This document shows positions 27,930 through 37,241 of a stretch of 64,000 nt of DNA, piece by piece. Made by a program: the position numbers and the translations under genes. The stretch comes from Sva-07 sp963716235 (GTDB lineage Bacteria > Actinomycetota > Acidimicrobiia > Acidimicrobiales > Ilumatobacteraceae). Position 1 is the stretch's first letter, and the number at the start of each line of letters is the position of its first letter. The notes under the pieces are model-generated. The model made no database searches and was not told the origin of the DNA. It saw nothing but the letters and a program-made list of their open reading frames with translations. The stretch lies in assembly GCA_963716235.1 (NCBI GenBank), contig CAVQTE010000018.1:1-64000 (forward strand), read 5' to 3'.

Positions 27930-29516
27930 ATGATGGACGCCCCGACCCCAACCTCGGCAGACAATCCACGGCTCGCGTTGCTGTTGGCAATGGCGATGTT
28001 CGTGCTCGTCGTCGACACCTCGATCATGAACGTGTCGATCACCGCGGTCGCCGAAGACCTCGACACGACGGTCAACGACGTCCAGGCGGCGATCGCCATC
28101 GAGGCCCTCGTCTCAGCCGCATTCATCCTGATCGGCAGCAAGGTCGGTGACCTCATCGGTCGCCGGAAGGCCTACGTGCTCGGATTGATGGCCTACGGGA
28201 TCGGTGCCCTCGCGATGACGCTGGCGCAGAGCATGACGGCGGTCCTCATCTTCTGGGCCATCATCGGCGGGCTCGGAGCGTCCCTGCTGCTGCCGGCGAT
28301 GCAGTCGCTGATCCACGGGAACTTCGAGGGCGCCGCCATGAAGAAGACGTATGCCCTCGTGGGTGCGTCGGCTGCCATCGGCGCTGCGATCGGGCCGTTG
28401 ATCGGCGGCTTCGTCACGACCTACCTGTCGTGGCGGGTCGGGTTCATGATGGAGGCGGTGATCATCGTGATCGTGCTCGCCAACATCAAGCTGGTCAGGG
28501 ACGTGGCGTACACGGGGGTTCGCAAGATCGACCTGGTCGGCGCCGGCCTCTCGATCGTCGGGATGGGCGGCCTCGTGCTCGGCATCCTCGTGTGGCAGGA
28601 GGGTGGGGGGTACGTCGGGTTGATCATGGGTATCGGCGCCGCAGCGCTGGCCGTGCTCGCCTGGTGGCTGGTGAAGTGCAAGCGCGAGGGGCGTGTCGCT
28701 CTCATCGATGCCGACCTGTTCAAGATCAAGAACTTCCGCGTCGGGGCCTTGGGAATGATTCTCCAGCAGATCGCACTCGGCGGCGCCATGATTGCCATTC
28801 CCCTGTATCTGCAGGTCACGCTGGAGTACAGCGCCATGCAGGCGGGGTTGTCGCTCGCGCCGCTGTCGCTCACGATGTTCGCGGTGGCGATTCTCGCCGG
28901 CAAGAAGACCGGAGATCGGCGTCCGGCCAGCGTCATCCGCCTCGGCTTCGCCCTGGCCTTCCTCGGAATGCTCCTGATCGTGCCGGTCATTCCTCGCGGC
29001 GAGTCGGGTTGGGCGCTCCTGGTTCCACTCCTCGTCGCCGGATCCGGGCTCGGCCTCCTCGTCTCGCAGCTCAACAACTACATCCTCGGCCCGATCGAGG
29101 AGCAGCGTGTCAGCGAGGCAGCAGGTGTGAACTCCGCAGGCCAGTCGTTCGGGATGTCGTTCGGGCTCGCGCTTGCGGGCGGCATCCTGCTCGCAGTGCT
29201 CTCTGCGACCTTCATCAACATGACCGAGGCGAGCGATGTGATCCCGCCCGCCGAGCAGGAGCAGGTGTCCGACGCTCTGGAGAACAACGCTCAGTTGGTG
29301 AGCACCACGCAGCTCGAGGAACTGCTCGCTGCGCAACCCGACGAGATCCAGGACGAGATCGTCCAGATCAACAGCGACGCGGGCAACCTCGCACTGCAGG
29401 TTGCCATGCTGGTGCCGGTCCTTGCCTGCCTGCTCGGGTTCCTCAACTCGTTCCGGATGATGCGCCTGCCCGACTTCAAGCCATCAGCAGCGGCCGAGGG
29501 TCTCGTCGGCGGCTGA
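27930..29516 (+). CDS. MFS transporter, DHA2 (EmrB/QacA-like) drug exporter
   Basis: The protein is 528 residues with the 14-helix DHA2 pattern. Motif A is GSKVGDLIGRRKAYVLG (~residue 72) and the antiporter motif C region is ASAAIGAAIGPLIGGFV (~residue 150). MFVLVVDTSIMNVSITAVA is the usual first helix with Asp (motif D1). An extracytoplasmic acidic loop (EQEQVSDALENNAQ) precedes the last helix, as in many actinobacterial EmrB proteins. It probably exports toxic compounds with protons. Confidence 0.92.
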   Translation: MMDAPTPTSADNPRLALLLAMAMFVLVVDTSIMNVSITAVAEDLDTTVNDVQAAIAIEALVSAAFILIGSKVGDLIGRRKAYVLGLMAYGIGALAMTLAQSMTAVLIFWAIIGGLGASLLLPAMQSLIHGNFEGAAMKKTYALVGASAAIGAAIGPLIGGFVTTYLSWRVGFMMEAVIIVIVLANIKLVRDVAYTGVRKIDLVGAGLSIVGMGGLVLGILVWQEGGGYVGLIMGIGAAALAVLAWWLVKCKREGRVALIDADLFKIKNFRVGALGMILQQIALGGAMIAIPLYLQVTLEYSAMQAGLSLAPLSLTMFAVAILAGKKTGDRRPASVIRLGFALAFLGMLLIVPVIPRGESGWALLVPLLVAGSGLGLLVSQLNNYILGPIEEQRVSEAAGVNSAGQSFGMSFGLALAGGILLAVLSATFINMTEASDVIPPAEQEQVSDALENNAQLVSTTQLEELLAAQPDEIQDEIVQINSDAGNLALQVAMLVPVLACLLGFLNSFRMMRLPDFKPSAAAEGLVGG

Positions 29517-29549
29517 GCTGGCGACGACCTCATTCGGGCATGGGAGCGT

Positions 29550-30812
29550 TCAGTGCGGCTCGCGGTAGATCAGGCCGAGTACTGGTCCGGTGAGTGCGGT
29601 CGTCGCGAGGGCCATGACGACGATCGCTGTGTAGGCGGTCGTGCCGATCACTCCGAGCGACAGGCCCACGGTGGCGACAACGATCTCCAGGGCGCCGCGT
29701 GCATTGAGCGAGGCGCCGAGCGCGAGGGAGTCTCCTCGATCGAGACCGCCCAGCCTGCCTCCGCCGTAGGATCCGACGAACTTGGCTGCGGTGGCCGCGA
29801 GCGTGACGACAACCGCCCACGTGGCGACGGACACGTCGGCGAGCGCGGTGAGGTCGACCCGGATACCTGCGACGGCGAAGAACAGGGGGGCGAAGATGCC
29901 GTTGGTGACAGCCTCGAGTGCGGCGAAGCCACTGCTGTGACGAAGCCGACTCCCCCCGATGGCAATTCCTGCGATGAATGCGCCGATCACGACTTCGATG
30001 CCCGCGGCATGGGTGATCATGCCGACGGCAACGACAAAGAGCGTGAGGAGGCTGATCTCCGCCGCCTGGCCACCAGACCGTTGCTCCAATTCGTTGCTGA
30101 GTCGGTCGAGGCATCGTGGCCCGTATCTCAGAACGACGAAGCTCGTACCGAGCACCACGAGCATGGCGACGCCCAGCGGACCCAACTCGAACGTTCCGGA
30201 TTCGGCGACACCGACGACGACGCCGAGCAGCAACCAGCCGACGATGTCGTTGGCGGTGGCGACGCCGAGAGCGAGATGGGCGACCGGGCGATCCATGAGC
30301 CCGAGGTCGCTGAGAATACGCGCCGCGACCGGCAACGAGGAGATCGCGAATGCCACGGCGAAGAAGAGCACGAACACCGTGCGCGAAGCGTCGCCGAGGA
30401 ACCCATCGGGGAGCTGTGACCCCACGAACGCTCCGACAGCGAGTGGTATGACCAGACTGCCGATGGTCGTCGTGGTCGCTGCTCGGCCCTGGCGCCGGAT
30501 GATCGAGGTGTCGATGTCGGCGCCGGTGATCCCGAGGAGGAACACGATGCCGATCCAGGCCAGTCCGAGGAGCAGCCCGGCTTGGCGCTCGTTGACCGGG
30601 AACAGCCACTCGAAGGCCGAGGGCCGGACCTGCCCGAGAAGTGACGGACCGAGCGCGACGCCGGCCAGCAGTTCACCGATCACCCGGGGCATCCCGACAC
30701 GACGAGCGAGGTATCCGCCGGCTCTGGCCGCTCCGAGCACGATCAGCAATTGACACCAGAACACGAACAACGAGTGCTCATCGAGAGGCGGGAGCGGGGA
30801 CCCTCGCATCAT
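29550..30812 (-). CDS. Cation:proton antiporter, CPA2 (KefB/NapA-like) family
   Basis: The product has 12-13 membrane segments over 420 residues. PRVIGELLAGVALGPSLLG is the CPA2 signature in helix 3, VATANDIVGWLLLG carries the conserved ND ion-binding pair, and GSLNARGALEIVVA stands at the helix-10 region. No TrkA-N domain follows. The ATG at 30812 (MMRGSPLPPLDEHS) is preferred over a longer frame starting at 30935, whose first 40 residues look non-coding. It probably exchanges Na+ or K+ for H+. Confidence 0.88.
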   Translation of the reverse strand: MMRGSPLPPLDEHSLFVFWCQLLIVLGAARAGGYLARRVGMPRVIGELLAGVALGPSLLGQVRPSAFEWLFPVNERQAGLLLGLAWIGIVFLLGITGADIDTSIIRRQGRAATTTTIGSLVIPLAVGAFVGSQLPDGFLGDASRTVFVLFFAVAFAISSLPVAARILSDLGLMDRPVAHLALGVATANDIVGWLLLGVVVGVAESGTFELGPLGVAMLVVLGTSFVVLRYGPRCLDRLSNELEQRSGGQAAEISLLTLFVVAVGMITHAAGIEVVIGAFIAGIAIGGSRLRHSSGFAALEAVTNGIFAPLFFAVAGIRVDLTALADVSVATWAVVVTLAATAAKFVGSYGGGRLGGLDRGDSLALGASLNARGALEIVVATVGLSLGVIGTTAYTAIVVMALATTALTGPVLGLIYREPH

Positions 30813-30928
30813 CGGCGAATGGTACGCAGAGCCGGCCCCGGTGCGCGTATCGACTCGGGCACCGCGCGCAGGCCGAGCGCCGCGCAATCCGCCTGCCACG
30901 CGCGGCTGGCCACGCGTGTTGCGTGACC

Positions 30929-30945
30929 GTAGCACGCCGTGCTAC
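30929..30945. promoter_or_regulatory. Palindromic operator of the Phd/VapC module
   Basis: gtagcac-gcc-gtgctac is a perfect 7-bp inverted repeat ending 9 bp before the antitoxin ATG. Phd/YefM antitoxins autorepress through short palindromes at this location, so it is a likely operator overlapping the promoter. Confidence 0.7.
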
Positions 30946-30954
30946 TTTCACAGC

Positions 30955-31209
30955 ATGACGCAGGCGATCACTCAACGTGAGCTTCGCAACGACAGCGGCG
31001 AGATCATGCGGCGCCTCGATCGTGGCGAGACGTTCATCGTCACGCGTAACGGGACCCCGGTCGGCGAACTGACCCCGATGCGACGCCACCGCTTCGTCTC
31101 CACCGACACCGTTGTGGCGATGTTCCGCAGTGCGCCGGCAATCGACGCCGACAGATTCCGAGCGGACCTCGACGACATCGCTCCACAAGATTCAGAACCT
31201 CGTGGCTGA
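30955..31209 (+). CDS. Phd/YefM-family antitoxin
   Basis: The 84-residue product opens MTQAITQRELRNDSGEIMRR and continues FIVTRNGTPVGELTPM, the standard Phd/YefM fold that binds DNA by its N-terminus and neutralises a toxin by its C-terminus. It overlaps the PIN toxin gene by 8 bp. A perfect palindrome lies directly upstream. The ATG at 30955 is the natural start. Confidence 0.9.
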   Translation: MTQAITQRELRNDSGEIMRRLDRGETFIVTRNGTPVGELTPMRRHRFVSTDTVVAMFRSAPAIDADRFRADLDDIAPQDSEPRG

Positions 31210-31612
31210 CCAGCGACGGCCACGAGGTCTGCTCGACACGTCCGTGATCATCGATCTCGAACACCTCGACCACGCTCGACTGCCCATCGAGTCAGCGGTG
31301 AGCGCAATCACGATGGCCGAACTTGCCGCCGGGCCACACGCCACCCAGGATCCCGATGAGCGGGCCCGCCGTCAGGATCGACTGCAACGCGCAGAGGCCG
31401 CCTTCGACCCACTGCCGTTCGATTCTGAGGCTTCTCGCGCGTATGGCCGTGTCTACGCCGCGGTCGTCGGCGCGGGACGCAAGGCGCGCGGAGCGCGAGC
31501 CGTCGACCTGCTCATCGCGGCGACGGCTTGCTCGCAGAGCCTGCCGCTCTACACACGCAACCCGGCTGACTTCCAAGCGCTCGACGCGCTGGTCGAGGTC
31601 GTGCGCGTCTGA
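31202..31612 (+). CDS. PIN-domain toxin, VapC-like
   Basis: PIN ribonuclease with acidic residues in GLLDTSVIIDLEHL (Asp), ITMAELAAGP (Glu) and ARAVDLLIAATA (Asp), over 136 residues. VapC toxins cut tRNA or rRNA. The GTG at 31202 is chosen because it lies inside the antitoxin end and starts a full PIN domain. Immediately downstream is a tRNA fragment that marks an integration site. Confidence 0.9.
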   Translation: MADQRRPRGLLDTSVIIDLEHLDHARLPIESAVSAITMAELAAGPHATQDPDERARRQDRLQRAEAAFDPLPFDSEASRAYGRVYAAVVGAGRKARGARAVDLLIAATACSQSLPLYTRNPADFQALDALVEVVRV

Positions 31613-31652
31613 GTCGGATGCTGACGTCCTCAGTCCGGATTGATCGGACTGG

Positions 31653-31701
<49 letters not shown>

Positions 31702-32156
31702 AGAAAAGCGTTCCACGCCGTCCGTATCAGTTGGCGAGATCCGCCCTGAGCAGGCATTCCGTCCGCATTGTGTTGTTTCCGTGTTGATCAGTGTTGCGGA
31801 GAATATGGGACAAAGCATCGGACAACGCCCTGAGAGCAGAACGCCGCACTCTTGCCCCTTCACCCGGTCGATCGAGCGGTCGCATCGCGATGCGAGCTTC
31901 CGTCACTGCATCCAATCACCGAGAGTAGTCGTCCTATGTGCGGGAGTCACTCGAGGTTGACCTCCTACATATTGCCGGCGGTGCGGCGCGACGGGCGGTG
32001 GACGAGGTCGGCATTGCCGGGTGGCCTCGCGACCGCCCCAGGGGCACCCGTGGATCCTCACCCAAGTCGGTTGTCGCTGCCGAGGTCGCCGCGCATCCGT
32101 CAACCGCTTTGGTGTAACGAATAGCGGGCTCTCAGTGAGATTCGAGTCGTACCACG
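31702..32156. other. Gene-free stretch after the tRNA scar
   Basis: No intact gene is visible. A 62-codon minus-strand frame (31915-31727) ends DALSHILRNTDQHGN before LLRADLAN and could be the decayed C-terminus of an integrase next to its att site, but I cannot show a catalytic motif. The rest appears non-coding. Confidence 0.35.
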
Positions 32157-32235
32157 CAAATGAGACTTCCCAGGTCAGGCCACGTGACCAAGCGCCACGC
32201 TTCGGTGGCGCGCCCGGTTGACTTCCCTATCGGAC
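32157..32235 (+). repeat. Type B repeat, partial (res-like)
   Basis: It has atgagac at 32159 and ends ccctatcggac, as in the other type B copies. A perfect 7-bp hairpin (gcgccac/gtggcgc, 32192-32211) occupies the middle. The left outer arm seen in other copies is missing. It directly precedes a type A element. Confidence 0.5.
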
Positions 32236-32247
32236 GGTCGCGACCCA

Positions 32248-32333
32248 CGATTATCGAGCACTGCAATAGGGCCGAACTCGCACACGAACGTTGTGTCGTG
32301 CGACGCGTTACGGCGTTCGCGTTATTTGCGGCG
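32248..32333 (+). repeat. Type A palindromic element upstream of the SDR unit
   Basis: It starts gattatcgagcac, has the central gggccg, and ends gcgttatttgcgg. Its inner part (cgcacacgaacg / tgtgtcgtgcg) can fold. It matches the layout of the other type A elements bounding cassettes in this region. Confidence 0.5.
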
Positions 32334-32437
32334 CCGTCTGCGCGGCCGGTGCGGGCGTTTGATGGTGCTGTTCGCCGTCGGGTTCACCATCGAAGCGATG
32401 TCGGTACTGTCGGGTCCGACGATCGAGGAGGAGACGC

Positions 32438-33277
32438 ATGGACGACATGAAGGTGTGGTTCATCACCGGAGCGAGTCGAGGGATGGGGACCCATTTCGCG
32501 AGAGCGGCGCTCGAAGCCGGGCACGCAGTGGTGGCGACTGGCCGCCGAACCACTGATGTTGCGGATGCACTTCCCACCTCTGACCGCCTGCTCGTGGCCG
32601 CGCTCGACGTGACGAGCCAGGACGACGCGGACGCAGCGGTCGCTGCTGGTGTCGAACGGTTCGGGCGCATCGACGTGGTGGTCAACAGCGCCGGGGCGTC
32701 GTTCAAGGGCTACTTCGAGGAGATGTCGCCACGCCAGGTCGAACAGCAACTGGCCGTGAATCTCGTCGGTCCGATGAACGTGACACGGTCCGCGTTGCCG
32801 GTGATGCGGCTGCAGCGGTCGGGTCATTTGATTGCGATCTCGTCGGGGGCCGCGCTGATGGGATTCGAATACTCGTCGGTCTACGCGGCATCGAAGGCAG
32901 GGTTGGAGGGTTGGATGAGCGCCTTGGCCCAAGAGGTGGAGCCGTACGGCATCCACACGACGATCGTGAACCCTGGCTTCTTCCGCACCGGTCTCGCCAG
33001 CCCCGAGTCGTTGGTGTGGCCCGAGTTGTCGATCGACGACTACGCCCGACGGAGTGAAGCACGGCGCGAGTGGTGGTCGGCGCAGGACGGACAACAGGCG
33101 GGCGATCCAGCCAAGCTGGCGGCCGCACTGATTGCACTCTCGAACGCGGACCCACCTCCTCGGCGGTTCATCGCCGGAGCTGACGTCATCGCATTGGCAC
33201 AGCAGAAGATTGAATTGCTTCGACAGGACATCGAGTCACATCGCACTCTCTCCGAATCCCTGATCTTCGACGAGTAG
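32438..33277 (+). CDS. Short-chain dehydrogenase/reductase
   Basis: Classical SDR of 279 residues: WFITGASRGMGTHFA (cofactor), DVVVNSAGASFKGYF (NxAG), catalytic Ser in LIAISSGAALMG and YAASKAGLEGW (YxxxK). The ARD/TGRR pattern after strand 2 (VVATGRRTTD) suggests NADP(H). The ATG at 32438 follows a strong ribosome site (gaggaggag). It stands alone between two type A elements, like a cassette. Confidence 0.93.
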   Translation: MDDMKVWFITGASRGMGTHFARAALEAGHAVVATGRRTTDVADALPTSDRLLVAALDVTSQDDADAAVAAGVERFGRIDVVVNSAGASFKGYFEEMSPRQVEQQLAVNLVGPMNVTRSALPVMRLQRSGHLIAISSGAALMGFEYSSVYAASKAGLEGWMSALAQEVEPYGIHTTIVNPGFFRTGLASPESLVWPELSIDDYARRSEARREWWSAQDGQQAGDPAKLAAALIALSNADPPPRRFIAGADVIALAQQKIELLRQDIESHRTLSESLIFDE

Positions 33278-33389
33278 ACGGTGCTCATTGCGGCACATCC
33301 GATCGGCCGGACGGCTCGTTGAACCCACACGACAGTCACGTCCAAGAAGCCTCTACCGAAACCCGGGACGATTCACCCTTCCCCGATGC

Positions 33390-33475
33390 GAATATCGGGT
33401 GCTCGAGTTGGGCCGTACCCGAGTGGTCATCGTCGATCGGGTGGCGGGTTACCGAGCGCCGATTATCGGGCGGCT
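33390..33475 (+). repeat. Type A palindromic element downstream of the SDR gene
   Basis: It contains aatatcgggtgctcgag, then ttgggccgtacccgagtg (its core folds, tggg/ccca-type), then gggttaccgagcgccg and attatcgggcgg. The middle 18 bases are almost identical to the element at 38872. It separates the SDR unit from the convergent sensor gene. Confidence 0.6.
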
Positions 33476-33509
33476 CCACGACGTGGCGCCTCGTGATGGC
33501 TTCTGTGGT

Positions 33510-34952
33510 TCAGAACCCGTTGGGGATGGTGTAGGCGTAGGTGCCGCCGAACGGTTCGCAGCACAGTTCACCGTTCGCGGTGAGCTTGCCCCCGGAAACG
33601 ACGAGGCGATTCTCGAACAGCACCATGGGTGTCTGGTTCGGCGCGATCGCGTACTGGGCGTCGATCGCCGGGCCGAGGCGCCAACGGTCGGTCGCCGGGT
33701 CGTAGAGCAGCGGCTGACCATTGGGGGTGATCGTCGCTACGGCGTTGCCGGTCCAAAGGTCGGGATACCGGTATGAGGAATAGAAGCCGGCTGGCGCCGA
33801 TGATGCGGTCCCCCAGTTTCCGGTGGACGGGTTCAGGAGGTACGCGCTGACCTCGAACTCGCTCGCCGCGACACCGTCGGTGCATGACCCGCCACCGCCG
33901 ACAAAGAGTTCTGTCCCTGTCCACACCGTGACTGGGTCGGCGAGGCGAGACGCCGGTCCGGCCGACAACTCCTTCCATGAGTTCTCAGCTGGTGTGTAGA
34001 CGAGGGTGTGGAGTTCTCCGCATCCGGTTGGGTCGCTCGTTCGCCCGATCACGAGCATGTCTGCGCCAGCGGCGACCAGATCCACCGATGAACCAAGCGC
34101 GACCGGTGGGGACTCAGCGACTGACCAGTGCCCGCTCTGCAGGTCATCGAGGATTGCGACTTGATTCTGTGGTGCAGCACCGTCTTCGAAGATCGAGAAG
34201 AGCACGACCTCGTCGCCCATGAGCACGGCCCGGCTGGAGGCGTTGGCGGCGTTGTCGACGGGCGGGTCCGACAACGCACGCCAAGTGAACGTCGCCGGGT
34301 TAAAGGCCGCGGACTTGACGTCACCACTGATCCCGTTGATCACAACGACCTCGGTGCCTGTCCAGACCCCGATCGCGTCGCCGCGATCGGGTGCGAGCGG
34401 CGCGGGCGGAACCGTGCGCCATTGCCCGGTCGCCGAGTCGTAAAACGCCCCGTCGGTAGATGGGCGCTCGCCGGCGAAGCCCCCCCACACCAACAATCCG
34501 CCATCGGTCGCCACGACGAGATGCTCCGACCGGGCCTCGAGTTGGTTATCAGCCAACCGGGACCATGCATCGGCATCGGCCGTCGTGCTCGTGACACCGA
34601 GCGTCACGACCGGCACCTCGGCGAGCGGTCCACCATCGGGTGAGGTGGCCGGCGCCAGTGGCGATGCCGGTTGCGCTGGTGACACCGTGTTGTCATCTCG
34701 CGATGCGAGAACAAGCAGGGCGCCAATCCCGGCCAGAACCAGTACACCGGCCGCGACGCCGAGCAGCAACCGATGCCTCACCGTGTCGGTTGGTTGCGAT
34801 GGGTGCGCTGCATCGGTCGGACTCACCGCACCGGTTTCGGAGAAGGTCAACTGATCGGGGCGGGTGAGGCCCTGGTCCGGATCGTCAGGCACGTGAGCAA
34901 CTGCAATCCGACGCAGCGCTGCTTCAAGACGGGATCCGACGTCATGCGTCAT
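33510..34952 (-). CDS. Membrane-anchored beta-propeller (Kelch-like) sensor, partner of an ECF sigma factor
   Basis: The 480-residue protein has a ~60-residue cytoplasmic start (MTHDVGSRLEAALRRIAVAH), one membrane helix near 62-83 (LLLGVAAGVLVLAGIGALLV) and an extracellular propeller with Kelch-like blades (LVVATDGGLLVWGGFAGE; IGVWTGTEVVVINGISG; VTVWTGTELFVGGGGSC). The ATG overlaps the sigma stop by 4 bp. This layout suggests an anti-sigma factor whose outside domain senses a ligand, although no zinc-type anti-sigma motif is seen. Confidence 0.72.
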   Translation of the reverse strand: MTHDVGSRLEAALRRIAVAHVPDDPDQGLTRPDQLTFSETGAVSPTDAAHPSQPTDTVRHRLLLGVAAGVLVLAGIGALLVLASRDDNTVSPAQPASPLAPATSPDGGPLAEVPVVTLGVTSTTADADAWSRLADNQLEARSEHLVVATDGGLLVWGGFAGERPSTDGAFYDSATGQWRTVPPAPLAPDRGDAIGVWTGTEVVVINGISGDVKSAAFNPATFTWRALSDPPVDNAANASSRAVLMGDEVVLFSIFEDGAAPQNQVAILDDLQSGHWSVAESPPVALGSSVDLVAAGADMLVIGRTSDPTGCGELHTLVYTPAENSWKELSAGPASRLADPVTVWTGTELFVGGGGSCTDGVAASEFEVSAYLLNPSTGNWGTASSAPAGFYSSYRYPDLWTGNAVATITPNGQPLLYDPATDRWRLGPAIDAQYAIAPNQTPMVLFENRLVVSGGKLTANGELCCEPFGGTYAYTIPNGF

Positions 34953-35434
34953 GTGAATGCCTTTCGCATCTGTTCCAAGCCCCGACGCAGATGCGACTTC
35001 ACCGTGCCGATCGGCTGATCGAGTTCAAGTGCGATCTGAGAATCACTCAAGCCTGCGAAGTAGCGCAGAACGATGACCTCACGTTGACTGTGCGGGAGTG
35101 CTGCAAGTTCACTGCGCACAGCGACTGCCTCCTCATCAAGACGCACCACGTCGCGTCGATCCAACGGCGGCGGAGTCCTTCGGCGACCCCACGATCTGGC
35201 CCCGCTGATCACAGCCGAACGCACATAGCCCGCCGGCGTGTGAATGACGTCCCAACGACGCACAACCTGCTCGAACGCATCCTGCACCAGCTCTTCAGCA
35301 ACCGGCCGCGAGCCGGTCAGCAGCAACGCCAAGCGTGTCAGACCGGTTCGTTGCTCGTCGAACAGACGCGCCTGAGCCAGCCCAGTCGCACTGCGCTGTT
35401 CTGCCCTCTCGTCGACGAGCCCGTCATCCACCAT
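34949..35434 (-). CDS. ECF sigma factor (SigE-like) coupled to a membrane sensor
   Basis: Region 2 appears as RLALLLTGSRPVAEELVQDA followed by FEQVVRRWDVIHTPAGYVR, and region 4 as LPHSQREVIVLRYFAGLSDS followed by DQPIGTVKSHLRRGLEQM. This SigE/SigM-like form is common in Streptomyces and Acidimicrobiia. The ATG at 35434 gives 161 residues; a longer frame to 35497 adds an unlikely N-terminus. The 4-bp overlap with the downstream sensor gene indicates sigma/anti-sigma coupling. Confidence 0.88.
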   Translation of the reverse strand: MVDDGLVDERAEQRSATGLAQARLFDEQRTGLTRLALLLTGSRPVAEELVQDAFEQVVRRWDVIHTPAGYVRSAVISGARSWGRRRTPPPLDRRDVVRLDEEAVAVRSELAALPHSQREVIVLRYFAGLSDSQIALELDQPIGTVKSHLRRGLEQMRKAFT

Positions 35435-35523
35435 CAACAGTAAAGGCGCACGACAGGCCCAAACGGATGCAACAGATCGGCAATCGACATCCCGCACGCA
35501 CAGCAGCCGACCGGAATCGGGCG

Positions 35524-35590
35524 TCGCGCCCGGGATTTCCGGGCACTCGGCTTGGGCCTGATTGATACTCGAGGGGCGTTGCGGCGGTTG
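35524..35590 (+). repeat. Type A element, left arm recognisable
   Basis: cgggatttccgggcactcgg-cttggg matches the arm at 46430 (gatttcccggcactcggcttgg) almost base for base. The right arm is weak. It lies upstream of the sigma gene and before IS110. Confidence 0.45.
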
Positions 35591-35619
35591 TCGTAGCGTT
35601 CGGAGCGCCGGTCGGCAGC

Positions 35620-37012
35620 CTCTTCTTAGGGCCTGTCACCTTCGTGGTTGACCTGATCGCGAACTGTCTGTCGGCCGGTGTTCTGACCCGGGGTGTGGCT
35701 CGAAAGAGGCGCGAGCTCAACGAACCCAAATCAGGAGTGCCCACCTCGGTTCCCCACCACCGAGACAAGGAGACATTCCCGATGAAAGTGATGATTGGCA
35801 TCGATCCGCACAAGGCGACACACACCGCCGTCGCGATCGACAACAACGAGATGATGCTCGACGAACTGCGTGTTCGAGCGTGCAGCTCACAGGTGAAGCG
35901 ACTGACGAAGTGGGCGGTCCCGTTCGAGGATCGGGTGTGGGCAATCGAGTCCGCACGCGGGCTCGGCTACCTACTCGCCCAGCAGCTCGTCGCCGCCGGC
36001 GAGACGGTGATCGACGTGCCCGCGGCGTTGTCGACACGGACCCGATTGTTGGGCTCAGGTCGAGCCCAGAAGAACGACCCGAACGACGCCCGCTCGGTCG
36101 CGATCACCGCGATGCGCGTCGAGGGGCTTCAACGCGTGAGCGCTGATGAGCACGCCCAGGTGTTGAAGCTGTTGGCGAAACGGCATCGCGACCTCGGCCA
36201 GCTGAAGAGCAAAGCGGCGTGTCGGCTGCATGCGTTGTTGATGGAACTCCTGCCGGGCGGGATGGCCAAGGAAATGACCGTGACCAGGGCAAACGACCTG
36301 TTCGACCAGGTCGTCGAGCAAGACCAGATCACCCAGCATCGTGTCGAGGTCGCCCGCGAGTTCGTCGCTGACGTCGCCCACTACGAAGCCACAGATGAAG
36401 GCATCAATGAAGCGGCTCCGCGCTGCGGTCGCCGCGTCGGGAACATCGCTGACCGACATCCGCGGTGTCGGCGTCGTCATCGCTGCGCTCATCATCGGCC
36501 ACACCGGTGACGTCTCCCGATTCGCGTCGGCCGGGCACTTCGCGAGCTACAACGCCACCGCCCCGATCGAAGCGTCATCGGGAGAGCACCGACGGCACCG
36601 ACTCAACCCTCGAGGCAACCGGCAACTGAACTACGCGATCCACATCGCCGCCATCACCCAGCTGCGCCACCCGTGCGCCGGACGCGAGTACTACGACCGC
36701 CGACTGCGCCGAGGGCAAGAACTCCAAAGAAGCAATCCGGGCGTTGAAGCGCCACATCTCCAACACGGTCTACCGGGCGCTCGTCGCCGACGCCCGCCGC
36801 ATCCACGGCTGATCAGCAGGCCCGGGAAGGACACTCAGGCACGACATCAAATCCAGCGTGACCGGCTCAACATCCTGAACGGCCGGCTCTTCGGATCAGT
36901 CACTTCCCGGACCCGACAACCAACCCTACGACCCCACCTCCGGCCCCGCCAGAGGCCCCACCTCAACGCGCCCCGAACACCTCGAAAATCTGGGGGTTGA
37001 CACAAAGAGGCA
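35620..37012 (+). mobile_element. IS110-family insertion sequence
   Basis: It comprises a ~160-bp upstream non-coding end, the transposase 35782-36812 and a ~200-bp downstream tail finishing in ttgacacaaagagg, typical of IS110 right ends. No long terminal inverted repeats are visible, as expected for this family. The upstream end can fold (gctcg ... cgagc, around 35697-35717), consistent with a bridge-RNA-coding end in IS110 elements. Exact borders are estimates. Confidence 0.7.
35782..36812 (+). pseudogene. IS110-family transposase (DEDD recombinase), frameshifted twice
   Basis: The N-terminal RuvC-like domain is intact, with MIGIDPHKATHTAVAID (first Asp), WAIESARGLGYL (Glu) and QKNDPNDARSVAI (Asp pair). 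The frame then changes near 36400 into the Transposase_20 domain (DIRGVGVVIAALIIGHTGD; RFASAGHFASYNATAP, with the conserved Ser). It changes again near 36700, where SKEAIRALKRHISN continues to the stop at 36812. The combined length of ~343 residues is nearly normal, so the breaks may be sequencing errors or real decay. Confidence 0.85.
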
Positions 37013-37071
37013 TCGCGATGTGGCGCGGGCTCGACGGCGTTCGACCGGATTACGGAGTGCGCGTTATGCGT
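37013..37071 (+). repeat. Type A palindromic element
   Basis: The left arm gcatcgcgatgtggc and right arm ggattacggagtgcgcgtta pair imperfectly as an inverted repeat with one or two bulged bases. It lies between the IS110 tail and the convergent sensor gene. Confidence 0.5.
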
Positions 37072-37241
37072 GATCGGCGATGAGCGGAATGCCGGATATC
37101 GCGCTGGTACGACTGGCAACGGCGTGCACGTTCTGATCGGTCACGATCTTGCGCGCGCCCAGCGACCCAGTGAGGTGGGTGCACCCGAACGGTGCAGCCA
37201 CCTCACGAGTTCAACCGCACCACCTACCCGTGCGCTTGGCG
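37072..37241. other. Short non-coding stretch
   Basis: No gene or strong hairpin recognised. It contains ccggatatcgcgctgg (37092), which resembles another type A right arm. Confidence 0.3.
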
